The notes below the pieces were generated by a model. The model had not been told where the DNA came from. It searched no databases and saw only the letters and a list, made by a program, of their open reading frames with translations. This document shows positions 34,858-45,825 of a stretch of 64,000 bases of DNA, piece after piece; the first letter of the stretch is position 1, and every line of letters starts with the position of its first letter. The stretch lies in assembly GCA_022497145.1 (NCBI GenBank), contig MU385868.1, forward strand, positions 124,001 to 188,000. Direction: 5' to 3'. This DNA is from Rostrohypoxylon terebratum (taxonomy: Eukaryota > Ascomycota > Sordariomycetes > Xylariales > Hypoxylaceae). The position numbers and the translations under genes were made by a program.

Positions 34858-36286
34858 TTACCGCGCGCCTAGGGCAGCAAGTGCGGCTTGTAATTCCTGC
34901 ACAGCGGTAGGTACATCTTCGAAATTCAACGCCGAGATGGCCCACTTGGCATGTTTTTGAGCCTGGGACATTGCCATGTCATCTACGTTGGATGGGTTAG
35001 TCGCGCCTGCACCATATTGCTGGACCGGGACCACAGGTACTGGTGCCGGCTGCGGGATGACCGACTGCGGAGGTTGAGAGTAGTTGTTATGGCTAGGTGT
35101 AGGTGCCGGTGGGGGCATGCGCTGCTGATGGTGCGGTACAACGGGAGGTGTAACCGCGCGATCGCGATAAAAGTTTTGCGGTAGTGCCGAAGGTGGCAAA
35201 GCCGGATCGTGGGAGCTAGGACTTGGTATTAATGGCGAGCCCGTCAAATCGTACGTATTTGGACCCGGAGGTGGCATGTTCGTCGTGGATGGTAGGTCCA
35301 AAGTACTAGGCGCACTTGGTTCGTTTAGGAAATAACCACCTGGCTCTTGTGTGGGTGGACCGGGGGGTACTATGGGCGAAACCTGCTCAGGAGCCGGTGC
35401 TGATGATTCTCGAGGGGACGTCGGCTCGGATACAGGAGCTGGGAAGGTTTGATAAGTTTCTGTTGGTCCTGGACCCCGTGTTCCACCGTCATCAGGGACT
35501 TCCTCTACAGATACCGGTCTCGGTTGCGCGGCCCTGATCATCTGTACTTCTGGGTCGTCCGGGTCTAGCGCCTCTTCTTGTTTTTCCTCCTCTTGTTTTG
35601 GGTTTGATTCGTTGGGATCCTTGCCTTCCTTGATAGCCTTTAGTATGCGCGCAGCGTTCCACTTTGCATACTTGATCTTTTCTTGCGTCTCTGCGTCAGC
35701 TTGGTCCCAAATATTAACTAGCTGGAAGAATGTAGCCGCGGCTTCGAACGTGCTCGCTGTTTGTCTAACTATTTGTCAGCAATCCCACTCATGGGGATGG
35801 CGTCAGTTGGTAGAGGATACATACTGCGTAACTCTGTTGGCTTTCAATGGCCGAAGCGCTCTGTCAAAGGTCTCTTGCGCAAACTGTTCTACGTATGCTT
35901 GGCCGGCCACATCGTCGTGAATCGCGTCGTTTCCAGCCTGCCCTTCTTTGATCTGTTGCGATAAAATATTGGTTAGAGCTCAGAACTTCGGTGGTTTGGG
36001 CTAGGTTTCTCTATCATACATGTTCCAACTTTTCCATCAAATTTGTAGTAAATTGATGACAGTCTTCGTCGCTCGAGTGAAGCCCTTTGGCAAGAATCTG
36101 GTTGACAGCCCAGTAGAAACCTAAAATATCATCCGCTCAGCGAACACGATCTATACATCGATGCGATGGTAGTAGGAGCTTACACCAGTAGGAGATGACT
36201 GGCTTTGCAGTCTCGAGTTGTGTTGCGCGCAGGATAAAGGGCGTTATGCCCGCCTGCTTTAGCTTCGCAGGTATAATTGTCGCCAT
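34858..36286 (-). CDS. VTA1: Vta1 homologue, regulator of Vps4/ESCRT-III, 412 aa, four exons
   Basis: Exons on the minus strand are 36286-36184, 36120-36020, 35952-35825 and 35764-34858, with introns of 63, 67 and 60 bp. The spliced N-terminal half (1-165) reads as the tandem MIT domain of Vta1/LIP5: the start IPAKLKQAGITPFILRATQ, then ISYWCFYWAVNQILAKGLH, DDVAGQAYVEQFAQETFDRA and AAATFFQLVNIWDQ. A long Pro/Ser-rich disordered linker follows (about 200-370). The C-terminal helical domain ends with AQKHAKWAISALNFEDVPTA and AVQELQAALAALG, the dimerisation and Vps4-binding part. The known role is to stimulate the Vps4 ATPase that disassembles ESCRT-III during multivesicular-body sorting. It is divergent from the PDI gene with 867 bp between start codons. 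Confidence 0.95.
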
Positions 36287-37153
36287 AGTATTGGAGGTAT
36301 CGGTCCCTTCCAATATGCTTGTATTGGTGTTTAGCTAGCTGGAGTGTTGTGAAGGGAGTCGAGCGAATTAGAGTGAGTATTGAATCTTGGAGCTGGTACG
36401 AGGGTTGGTGTCGCAGATTAAGTCGAAGGTCGTCGGAAGCTGTACTAGGTATGATCCAAACCTTGCGGGTTTAATTGCTCGATTATAGTAAAAGTACTTC
36501 TTTGAAGGTGCTGGGTGGGAGGTTGAAGTGAAGAAGGAGCCTAATCAGATAAAAGTGAGAAAAAAGTGAGAGAAAACCAGCCTCCACGCAATCGCCAAGG
36601 GCTAAGCTTCCAGGTTGCATCAGGCACGATATTCAAAACCCCCGCGACTGCCCGCTGAAGTAACTGCTTTCACACTATGTGGGTAGCCTCGGTGCGCAGG
36701 TGCGCTAAGATAAGGGAAGAGAGCTCGCGCCACAACTTTATCAATCTGTTATCGTTTCCAAATCGCCGTGGCAGCAATGGTCACTAGCCCACTTTCAGCC
36801 ACAATTTACCCCGGATTTTTGGATTCAGCCAATCATCAGATGATCTTTCGATGGTTTTCTAACGAATTGGATCGAATTTCCACGGTGGCCTTTTGCTTAA
36901 TCCAGCAAAGAAGACACCAATCATTTAAAAGCTAAGCTTCACTCCTCTATTGTCTCCGTCATCGTTATGTGACTTTGTTGAAGGATTGGATTATCTGTCA
37001 TGAACAGGATCTCTACCATTATATACCATTTCCTTTTTTTTTAACCATTAGTTCCCATTGTCTTTGTTGTGAATGTGCTTCGCTTAATTATCTACCCGCT
37101 GTTCACAATCCTCTTCTCTCCGTCATACGGTCATACGATCTACAAGACAGGCC
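36287..37153. promoter_or_regulatory. Shared divergent promoter region, VTA1 / PDI
   Basis: No gene is seen in the 867 bp between the two divergent start codons, so it must carry both promoters. CCAAT-type words occur (for example near 36917, CACCAATCAT), and T- and CT-rich stretches lie just upstream of the PDI start. No specific operator is claimed. Confidence 0.5.
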
Positions 37154-38693
37154 ATGCACGCCTTCAACCTCAACCCCACCACGGCCATTGCTGCCGTGGC
37201 TATCCTCTCAGCCCTACCAACTGCACAAGCTGGCCTCTACCTAAAGAGTTCTCCCGTAACCCAAGTTGACGCAAAGAATTATGACCAGATTGTTAACAAG
37301 TCAAATCATACTACCGTAAGTTCTTGGCAGTGTTCAATACGGCCAATCGGAGCAAATAGCTAACAAGTCACCGGGTTAGATCGTCGAATTCTATGCGCCA
37401 TGGTGTGGCCACTGTCAGAACCTCAAACCCGCCTACGAGAAAGCGGCCCGAAATCTCGAGGGGTTAGCCCATGTCGCCGCCGTGAACTGCGACGACGATG
37501 AGAACAAGCAGCTATGTGGTATGATGGGCGTAAAAGGGTTCCCGACCCTCAAGACCGTACGTCCGGGCAAGAAGGGGAAGCCGATCGTGGAAGACTACAA
37601 TGGTCCTCGGACAGCCAAGGGCATTGTCGATGCCGTGGTGGAGAAGATCAACAACCATGTCAAGCGTGTGACGGATAAGGATATCGACTCCTTCCTATCA
37701 ACTAAGAACGATACGGCCAAGGCTATACTATTCACCGAGAAGGGTACCACAAGCGCTTTGCTGAAGAGCATTGCGATCGACTTCCTCGATGTCATCACCA
37801 TCGCGCAGATCCGAGATAAGGAGACAAAGGCCAACGAACTGTTCGGTATCAAGTCATACCCAACCCTGGTACTTTTACCAGGTGGCGATAAGGAGAGCGT
37901 AGTATACAATGGAGAGCTGAAAAAGGATGCCATGGTCAAGTTTTTGACGCAAGCCGGCGAACCCAACCCGGACCCCGCGCCAGCAAAGGCCAAGGGAGAG
38001 AAGAAGGGCGACAAGAAGTCCGAGAAGAAGGACAAGAAGGACAAGAAGGCTTCTCCCAAATCCTCCGAGTCCAGCTCCAAGACCACGTCGACGGAATCAT
38101 CTGAGTCTACCGATGTCCCGCCCGTCGAGAAACCTGTCGAGGTTGCGCCTCCAATCCCAACCATCACCAAAGCAGCTCAGTTGACCAAGGAATGCTTAAA
38201 CACTAAAGCGCATACCTGCGTCCTCGCCTTCGTGCCCTCTGCCCACGGTGAAACTGCCGAGAAGGCCTTGACCAGCTTAGCTGAGCTAACAGCCAAGCAT
38301 GCACACGCGCAACGTCATCTGTTCCCCTTCTTCGAGGTCCACAACGACAATGATGTCACCGCATCCGTGTTCAAGAGCCTAGAGCTTACGGGAGAGGTCG
38401 AGATCGTCGCTATCAACGGTAAGAGGGGATGGTGGCGCCACTATGAGGGCGACTTCACCCCTGAGAGCGTAGAAAGCTGGATCGACGCTATTCGTCTAAG
38501 CGAAGGCACCAAGAAGAAGGTCCCAGCCGGAGTAATCAGCGATTTCGTGGAAGAGAAGCCGGCCGAGACGGTAGAAGTAAAGGTTGAGGAATCTGTCAAG
38601 GTCGAGGTCGAGCCTGAATCTGAAGCACCGTCTAAGGGTGCAGAGCCAACTCCCGAAGCCACCAAGGAAGCTCCGAAACATGAAGAGTTGTGA
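37154..38693 (+). CDS. ER protein disulfide isomerase (Mpd1/P5-like), 491 aa, two exons
   Basis: Exons are 37154-37315 and 37380-38693; the 64-bp intron starts GTAAGT and has a GCTAAC branch site, phase 0. A signal peptide covers about residues 1-26 (ending TAQA). The first thioredoxin domain holds the active site WCGHC (Cys63 and Cys66), followed by the cis-proline segment KGFPTLK. A second, redox-inactive thioredoxin-like domain follows (about 140-275, with SYPTLVLLPGG). A lysine/serine-rich linker (280-330) leads to a third domain and an acidic Glu/Val-rich tail. The last four residues, HEEL, are an HDEL-like ER retrieval signal. It should form or shuffle disulfides in secretory proteins in the ER lumen. 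The domain layout (one active CxxC) resembles Mpd1/PDIA6-related proteins rather than canonical four-domain PDI. It converges on the Rrp41 gene with 271 bp between stops. Confidence 0.93.
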
Positions 38694-38964
38694 AAAAGGC
38701 AGCAGTCTGGGGTTAGTTTAGTATAGTACTGGGTTATGTCTCTTGCTGATATCCATACCGAACATGATAATGAAACAAAATATTTCCATTCATGAAAGGG
38801 TCGACTTACTCGCAAGTAAACGTGCCGTTGACCGTGACGCCTGCCGATGCTATAGCTAAATCAGTGCAAACCATCCATAACTCCCTCCTTCGGGGTATTT
38901 TTTTTTCAAGTGTCCCCTCTTTTAATTCACAGGATCCCAGTTTACATATGCGTAGACCCGGACT

Positions 38965-39919
38965 TTAGACATCGATATCCATGGCCATGCTAACACCCTT
39001 CTCCACCGCCCCCTCTGCCACCATCTTCCTCCCCTTCTCCCTCACGACAGAGTCTAGGTACTCCCGTATACTCCTGCACCCGGCCGCCGCCGTCACCATC
39101 ATGCCCTCCAGCCGACTCACCTGGACCCTGCTCTCGCACACCAGCACCGCCACCTTATCCGTCTCCCCTAACGTCCCAATCGTCAGGAACGGCAGCTCCT
39201 GCTCCTCCTGCTGGTTCAGGTCCAGCAGGGGGTCGGCGTGCTCGTCGTTGGCGGCGTGCGAGGAGGTGCTGCCTGCCGAACAGGCGACGAGGTAATCGGT
39301 CATGGGCACGCCGGCGTCGATCAGCGCCAGCGTCGCGGCGTTGACCAAGCAGGCGAGCAGGGACCCGTCTTGCGAGAGGACGTGTAGGGACAGCGATATC
39401 GTGCTGCGTGGGAAGAGGTGCGTGTGCAGCACCGCGGCCAGGGATTTGGCCAGTGCCGATTGCAACTCTTGGATGCGTCTGTTGGGGGATGTTGTTAGTA
39501 TATAATATAATATAATATAATATAATATCATGTTATGTTATGTTATGTATGTAGTGGAGAGGAATGGGGAAAACGTACTTATCCCCCCGCGCCCTCTTCT
39601 TCCGGTCCACGGTGCTGAACCCGCCGACCACGACACTGACCAGTATATCCGCCGCGTTCCCGCCTCCTCCCCCCATACCCCCAGCTCCAGTGGCTCCTCC
39701 TCCTCCCGCTCCGGACGCAGACGTGGCGCCTCTTCTCTTGCTCTCCTCGCTCGGGCCGGAGACCACGCACATGACCTTCGTGTTCCCGAGTTCGAAGTAC
39801 GCGGAACCGTCAGCAGCGGCCTGTGTCCGGATCTGCGCGCGCAGCTGGCGCAGCTCGTTCCAGCGGCGTCCGTCGATGCGCAGGAGCGCCAGGTTGTAGG
39901 TTGAGCTGTCGAGGGGCAT
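38965..39919 (-). CDS. RRP41: Exosome RNase PH-like subunit Rrp41/Ski6, 284 aa, two exons
   Basis: Exons on the minus strand are 39919-39579 and 39478-38965; the 100-bp intron has GTACGT and AACAG and holds a TATAA microsatellite. Splicing joins ARGDK to RIQELQSALAKSL in frame. RNase PH fold landmarks are LLRIDGRRWNELR (12-24), DGSAYFELGNTKV, VLSQDGSLLACLVNAATLALIDAGVPM and LTIGTLGETDK. This is one of six ring subunits of the RNA exosome, catalytically inactive in eukaryotes, needed for 3'-to-5' RNA decay and processing in nucleus and cytoplasm. It is longer than yeast Rrp41 because of a Gly/Ala/Ser-rich insert (about 66-90), and an acidic, Gln/Glu-rich loop (about 195-215). Both are expected at surface loops. 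Confidence 0.95.
39501..39549. repeat. TATAA and TTATG microsatellites inside the RRP41 intron
   Basis: Five TATAA units at 39501-39525 are followed by three TTATG units at 39532-39549. They lie within the intron 39479-39578, so length changes would alter intron size but not the protein. Confidence 0.9.
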
Positions 39920-40538
39920 TCTACCTTTTTTCCTTCCCTGCCTTCTTTTTATTTCGTCTCTTTTCTATCGATCTCCTCTGTTATTTCCTGGGGGTGGACA
40001 AAAACAATGACAACTTTAGTTAGGTTGCGTGTGTTTTGTTTTCACAGCTGTGTTTGATGGGAGATTGAAGCTTGCGACGAAGCTTGGATGCATGTGCGCT
40101 TTACCTGGTAGAAATTTTTGGTGGGGTCTTTTGGCGTATAGTGGATCGCACCCCGGTCCGTGCCCCACACAGGTACTTTTCAGCTTCTACGTTGCTGAAA
40201 CTTCAAAAAGAGGGTATGCTCTTGCTTAAAATTCAATCTCATATATTCAATCCAGAATCGATGAACTGCGGAAATCTGATAACAGAAGCTCCCACATCGA
40301 GCTAATCACACAGGAGCACAGTGAAATCATATAATAATTCAGGTCCTCTTCAGGCCTTATTCTTCCAAGTGAGAGGTGAGTATACAACCCAAGGTTTCTA
40401 AGAAACTTATGGGATTGACATAGCCATTGCCCTACGAATCGTTCCCAAACCCCGATCAGCTCATTGCCATCCGAAACTCCTGTAGACATTCCAGTTTTCA
40501 GCGATATTATAGGGAGAAAAAGGAGACTCCGACTTGTA
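39920..40538. other. Intergenic region between RRP41 and the 2EXR-like gene
   Basis: Contains the probable RRP41 promoter (left) and 3' flank of the next minus-strand gene (right). No gene or repeat of note. Confidence 0.5.
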
Positions 40539-41498
40539 CTACACTGCCACCATAATACCCGGAGGGTTGCCGTGCTCTTTGAGAAGGGGGGCGTTCAGAT
40601 CTAACGCCGGTTGCGGTTCTACTTCTTCCGCGTCAGTCCACCCCCTTTCCTTGCCCCAGAGGATTTTCAACCCCCTAGATGTTACGACTTCGATCAGTCC
40701 GCGCATCAACGCCCCTGACTTCTTGACATTTTGCCACGCCTCGAATTCGATATATCCGACCCACGGCATCTCATCGAGGACGTTGGTAAGTAGGGATTTT
40801 GAGAATCGTTCATAAAAATTATCTGGCTGTCGAAATCCCTTGAAGAAGTCGTTCCCTGGGTCGCATTCGACGTAGACAGTGATCCTCGTGACGTTGCCGC
40901 AGTCCGATAGACCTAGCGCGGGATTCACTACCCAGCCTCTGGGCGGACTACTCCATCCCGGTCCGAGTCGTAGTTCGAGCGAGGTCAAGAACGATCGTTG
41001 GTTTGGCTTCATGCGAGCTAGTAGAGGTTTCTTGGTCTTGAAGAAGCGCCCAGGGGTCGTCGGAAATATGCGAACAGGGTGGGTGCTGTAGAACAAGTAT
41101 GATGCCTCTTGGTATATAGTGCGACAAGTACGCAGAATAGCCAGCTTCTGGTGGATTCTCTTATGGTTGTCGTAGTCAAGATCGAGCACGTGGCCGGTGT
41201 TGACGAAATGGTAATCGTACACTTTCAAGCGTAGTTCGGATGGGAGATCGAGAAAGCGGAATGGCTGTGGTTTCACTCGTTTCGACTTCAGTTGATTCGA
41301 CGCCAAGGCATCTAGCGAAAGCGCGCCAATTTGTAGTTTAGCTACTTCATCACTGATATCGTGCTCCGCTTCGGAAGCATATGTCGAAGCCAATGCCGAG
41401 CTTAGTGGAGTGGTGGCGGAAGAGGTTGCAGAGACGGGTGTCGGACCCGGGCCCTTGACAGCCCGCGCACCCTTTGCCGTGCCATTCTTACGGCGCAT
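40539..41498 (-). CDS. 2EXR/F-box-like fungal protein, 319 aa, single exon
   Basis: Single minus-strand exon. The N-terminal 75 residues are basic and Ser/Thr/Ala-rich and look disordered. The conserved part begins FRFLDLPSELRLKVYDYHF (80-98), a short F-box-like/2EXR motif found in large families of fungal proteins, followed by LAILRTCRTIYQEASYLFYSTHP (about 115-140), which is also typical. The remainder is a mixed alpha/beta region with several Trp residues. Molecular function is unknown; some F-box-like proteins recruit ubiquitin ligases, but this group is mostly uncharacterised. An in-frame extension to 41618 would add 40 hydrophobic residues. I prefer the ATG at 41498 because it begins the basic disordered segment, but the longer form cannot be excluded. 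Confidence 0.8.
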   Translation of the reverse strand: MRRKNGTAKGARAVKGPGPTPVSATSSATTPLSSALASTYASEAEHDISDEVAKLQIGALSLDALASNQLKSKRVKPQPFRFLDLPSELRLKVYDYHFVNTGHVLDLDYDNHKRIHQKLAILRTCRTIYQEASYLFYSTHPVRIFPTTPGRFFKTKKPLLARMKPNQRSFLTSLELRLGPGWSSPPRGWVVNPALGLSDCGNVTRITVYVECDPGNDFFKGFRQPDNFYERFSKSLLTNVLDEMPWVGYIEFEAWQNVKKSGALMRGLIEVVTSRGLKILWGKERGWTDAEEVEPQPALDLNAPLLKEHGNPPGIMVAV

Positions 41499-42380
41499 TG
41501 TGTAGACGTCGGTTGATTCGGGATCGCAAATTGGTTTGCTTAGGAACTTAAGCCTTAAGAATCCCGGTGTATCTAGCAATTGTAAAGATAGTAACACAAA
41601 CAGTGCGAAACACGTCACGCGACAGTCAATGTTTGTATAGAAAAGTCGAAAGAAGTCTTGATCTCGAGTCTAGGCTTGCTTCTTGGTATTTGGTGGAGAT
41701 TCGCTCCGTATTTAAATTAGGACAATTGATCGGATCGAGGTAAAAAGGTGGTAGAATCGCGAGGGTGGTGCCATCGCGATTCTTCAACGAGTGACAGCCA
41801 CCCCCTAGTACGCAACACTCTGCGCTGCCATTGTCGGATCAAGTAGGAAGTTGGTCGTATGCAGCGTAATTCATATGAGAAAAGGGATGACAAATAGGCT
41901 AAGAATCGGCGGCAGAAGATTAATAGGAAAAGAGGAATTGCGAACTGTCCCCAAGAAAAGAAAAGAGAGGGGAAGAAGAATCGGCAGTAGGCACCCGGTT
42001 GAGGAGAAAAAAGGGAGTACCTTAGTATTCTGGTGGTATTGTTGTAGTAATGGTGGTGAGAGGAATCTATTTGATGATTAAACTCTTAGAATGGAACATG
42101 GAAAGTCGGAGTTCAAGGTTGGGGTTCGTAGTAACTTCGTACTATGTAGTTCGCCCCAAATTTGGATGGCATTGATCCAGTGGGGTCAATGGTGTCACGG
42201 CGAGAACGGACAAGCCGGGTTTAGGCGATAGCCTAGATGACAAGAACCGATTCAGATTCAGTTTAGCTAGTCATCTAATAGTGGGATCCGAAATTCATTC
42301 ACTAACCCCATTGGGTACAGTCTTGTTACCACTACTGAGCAACATATACCACTAGATGAACAAATTTCAGCATCAAACAA
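41499..42380. other. Intergenic region before the tRNA gene
   Basis: Left part is the promoter of the 2EXR-like gene. A purine-rich plus strand (41870-42010) yields a Lys/Arg-rich chance frame. No other gene. Confidence 0.5.
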
Positions 42381-42517
42381 GGCAGGATGGCCGAGTGGTT
42401 ATGGCGGAGGGTTCAAGCAAAAACTCACAATGAAAATTGTGTTGTTACTTTCCTGTTGAAAAATTAGGACGCTTTCCTCTGGAGCAATCCGCAGGGGTTC
42501 GAATCCCCTTCCTGTCA
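42381..42517 (+). tRNA. tRNA-Leu(CAA) with a 56-nt intron
   Basis: Acceptor strands GGCAGGA (42381-42387) and TCCTGTC (42510-42516) pair fully with one G-U; the discriminator is A42517. The D arm is GCC/GGC, and the internal promoter A box TGGCCGAGTGG is at 42388-42398. The anticodon stem GAGGG pairs with TCCTC (42475-42479), anticodon CAA at 42414-42416 followed by G. The intron runs from 42418 to about 42473, one base 3' of the anticodon as in yeast tRNA-Leu(CAA). The long variable arm has a GGA-GCAA-TCC hairpin, as expected for leucine tRNAs. The T arm AGGGG-TTCGAAT-CCCCT carries the B box at 42496-42506. The intron boundary follows from stem pairing and could shift by a base. Confidence 0.93.
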
Positions 42518-42522
42518 TCAAA

Positions 42523-42528
42523 TTTTTT
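42523..42528 (+). terminator. RNA polymerase III terminator (T6)
   Basis: A run of six T begins six bases after the tRNA discriminator base, the usual signal for polymerase III release. Confidence 0.85.
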
Positions 42529-43048
42529 GTTGATTTCGTATAGATATAATTTTTTACATTACATAAACAATTCATTCATTACTGTGGTGTAAATATGAGG
42601 CCTGACTTTCAAGGTTGTCCATTGTCTTGGTCGTTCTTTCCAATATTCTTTTCCCCTCATTTTTTGAGGGTTTTACAATTTCTACTCAAAAGCCCGCAAA
42701 CGCTCGAGTATTTTCCAACCTGATGACGTGAGGTGGGGTACTTTTACTATGAGGTACGCATGGTAGAACTTCGGCGATAAAATTTTGGAGATTGGTGGAA
42801 AGCTTCTGTTATCAATAATCATATCGTACAAGGATTGAAGCATTCGATCATCTAAAATTTCCATTTCCACTTCCCAGCACTGCGCTGCTGTTCAACCTTT
42901 TCTATCCCGCGCAGTCGAGAAGGACGACCTCCGGTCTGCAAATATTACTTTGCTGACTAGACAATAATTGAAGGATCTTGAGTTTACATCTTTCATTCGT
43001 CCCTATTCAGCGGCAGATTCGTGCGACAAAAGTCGCCAGCTTGGCATC
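42529..43048. other. Intergenic region, TIM50 promoter
   Basis: About 520 bp with no gene. An in-frame ATG at 42968 would extend Tim50 by 27 residues but lacks presequence character. Confidence 0.5.
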
Positions 43049-44794
43049 ATGTTGTCCAGAACCCTTATGCGCTCTGCGCGACTACCGGCGCTTTCGAGAA
43101 CAACCATAGCACATCCCGCTGTTTCTAGAATAGCTAATCCGGCAGGGTCAATATGGGTACGAGGAATGGCTAAGAACAGAAACCGAAACCGAAACCAAGA
43201 CCAAAACCAACAACCGAGGCCGAATCAGAACCAGAACCAGAACCAGAAACAACCCTCAGCTACACCCGCACAACCAGCTGAGTCGGGTCAGGCAGCGCAA
43301 TCAGCTCAATCTACCCAATCTCAAGCGCCCACACCGAAACCGGACTCTACCCCTTCTGCGGAACCTTCACAAGGCGCCGAAGCCGAAACTACTTCCAAAT
43401 CCGAACCAGACCTTAGTTCTCTTCCCGATCTTACCCAAGGTATCCCGTCTACCCTCCAATATGAGACTAGCGGTGCCGCCGACAAGGCAGCGCTTTCTGC
43501 TATAGAACAAGAAACGTCCGAATCGCAATCCGGCGGTGGTCGCGGACGCGGAGAGCTACCGGCTTCGGCATACATCAGTTCTACCGAGAAAAAGAGGATG
43601 AGGCTCGCCAATTGGATGTATGCAGGATCGCTAGTCTTGGGTGTTCTCGGTGTTGCTTACCTGGGTCGAGAATGGGACGAGGATGAGGAGAAGATACACA
43701 CAGACATACCCAATGGCTGGTCCTTCGGATTGTGGTATAAGCGCATGATGGCTCGCTTCGGTGACGTCACAAGCTACTATAGTGAACCTGCTTTCGACAA
43801 GCTGTTGCCCGATCCCGACCCTATGTTCGCTCGTCCATACACCCTATGCATCAGTCTTGAGGATATGTTAGTGCATAGCGAATGGACACGAGAGCATGGC
43901 TGGAGAGTTGCGAAGAGGCCTGGAGTTGATTACTTCTTGCGCTACCTTAGCCAATACTACGAGCTTGTATTATTTACCAGTGTGCCATTCGCCATTGGAG
44001 AGCCACTAGTTCGCAAGTTGGATCCTTTCCGATTCATCGTCTGGCCTTTATTCAGGGAGGCTACCAAGTACAAGGACGGTGAAATTGTCAAGGTCAGCTC
44101 TATTTTACGTCCCCCTTGAAAATCGTTGGTTCATATTACTAAACAAACCGCCACATAGGACTTGTCATACCTGAACCGCGACCTTTCAAAGGTCATTATA
44201 ATAGATTCGAAAGCAGAGCACGTTCGGAACCAGCCAGAGAATGCCATCGTGCTAAACAAATGGACCGGTGACCCTAAGGACACCGAGCTGGTCTCACTAA
44301 TTCCTTTCCTCGAGTACATCCATACTATGCAATACAAGGATGTCAGAACAGTCCTCAAATCATTCGAAGGCAAGCACATTCCGACCGAGTTTGCGCGACG
44401 AGAAGCAATCGCTCGTAAGGAATTCCAAAAGCAGTTCGAATCCGAGAAGAGGAAGCGAGCAAGCGGAATGGGAGCTCTTGGTAGTTTACTAGGATTAAAA
44501 CCTGGTAACATGAGCATGATGGTCCCTGCGGAAGGAGAAATTAGCCCAAGCGAGGCTTTCGCACAAGGCAAGATGTTACAAGATATCGCGCGCGAGAGGG
44601 GTCAGCGCAACTACGAGATGATGGAGAAGGAGATCCGCGAAAACGGCGAGAAGTGGCTCAAAGAGGAGCAGGCAGCCAACGAGAAAGCACAGGCCGAGGC
44701 TATGAGCAGCATGAAGTCATCCTTCACGAGCTGGTTTGTCCCTTCCAAACCAGAGGATAAATCTACACCAGCCCCTAGTGAAGCTCAAAAATAA
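43049..44794 (+). CDS. TIM50: Tim50, receptor subunit of the TIM23 mitochondrial import translocase, 559 aa, two exons
   Basis: Exons are 43049-44092 and 44159-44794; the 66-bp intron joins GEIVK to DLSYLNRDL, phase 0. The N-terminus (MLSRTLMRSARLPALSR) is an Arg-rich amphipathic mitochondrial presequence. An Asn/Gln/Arg-rich low-complexity stretch (about 47-75) and a Ser/Gln/Glu-rich segment follow. A single membrane helix lies at about 187-205 (YAGSLVLGVLGVAYLG). The intermembrane-space domain is an inactive FCP1-like phosphatase fold: the phosphatase DxDx(T/V) motif is SLEDMLVHSEW here, as in known Tim50, then WRVAKRPGVDYFLRYLSQYYE. A C-terminal Lys/Glu-rich helical extension follows. It receives presequence proteins from the TOM complex and hands them to Tim23. 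I chose the ATG directly before the presequence. Confidence 0.95.
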
Positions 44795-45412
44795 GTCAAT
44801 AGACAATAAGATATGTAATTTATGGAGGTGTATGATATGAGAGATGTTCAGGGGAAGGCGTCGGACGATCACGTTATGGTTGTATAGGGGGGCCTACGAT
44901 GGACGACCATAAATACCACCACCACCACTATTATAATTATTACGTTGCCCCCGGAACGAGACGAAACTCTACTCTGAAACGGCGGGCATGGTTCTTGCAT
45001 AGGACGGGCTGAATGAATTCAAGTTTAGGACTGGCACATGCATACGCGGTCTAAAGAAAAAAAATCTTAACTCGTGTCAATCTCGGGAAAAGTCCTCGAA
45101 GGACTGGAAAGATACGGAGTGTGAATAGGGGGGAGATAGGATGGGAGATAGACGGAGAATATACGCCGAGATCAAAATGTAATCTCTGTATTATAGGAGT
45201 ATATGTGGGCGACTCGAGCTCTGGGGTGTAATCCGACCTCGGGTGCGGTGTATAGAAATCCATTCACCACACCATATGATATGTGCTTCGTGCTCTTAAT
45301 TGCAAGCTTTATTCAGCTACAGATTGACATATAAGTAGGTAACTTGACTGTTGCCCATTGCGCCATCTCGTCACATGCCGCTCTATCGGCGTATCCGCAC
45401 TACATCTAGTAA
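44795..45412. other. Intergenic region downstream of TIM50
   Basis: TIM50 3' flank with an ACCACCACC-type repeat near 44915-44930 and no gene. Confidence 0.5.
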
Positions 45413-45420
45413 GGGTAAGT
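45413..45420. repeat. Left target-site duplication of the MITE
   Basis: GGGTAAGT, exact match to the copy on the other side of the element. Confidence 0.93.
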
Positions 45421-45825
45421 CAGCGCACCAAATCAGGCAGGCCAAAATGGCGGCCTGATCAGTCAGGCCAGTCAGGCTCAGGCCAGGCCACACCCTTTAG
45501 CCTGACTGGGTAAGGTCAGTTTTCCTTTTCCGGCCTGACTGATGGCCTGTCAGGCCAAGTTCTCAGGTGAGACCCGCTTTTATATGTATTATGATTGGTT
45601 ACTATGAAAGTACTTAGGTACTTTTTCTGAATAATTTTAACAAATATCCATCCTCAAATTTAAGCTTATTAAGTGACCCACTAAGCCTATAAGGTGACCC
45701 ATTTTTCCTGGAGGCCTGACGAATCTGACTGCCTGACTGACCCCAGTCAGGCAGCTCTAGTCAAGTGGGCCAATCAGGTCAGTTTTAAGGTCCGGCCTGG
45801 CCTGACTGCCTGATTTGGTGCGCTG
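45421..45825. mobile_element. Non-autonomous hAT-type MITE, 405 bp
   Basis: The element starts CAGCGCACC and ends with the exact reverse complement: 20-bp perfect terminal inverted repeats at 45421-45440 and 45806-45825. It is flanked by an identical 8-bp duplication (GGGTAAGT), the target-site size made by hAT transposases, and the CAG- start also fits hAT ends. Both ends carry many copies of AGGCC/GTCAGGC in both orientations (about 45440-45570 and 45710-45800), which look like the subterminal transposase-binding repeats of hAT elements. The AT-rich middle (about 45590-45700) has no coding capacity, so it needs a transposase encoded elsewhere. Perfect repeats and duplication suggest a fairly recent insertion. 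Confidence 0.93.
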
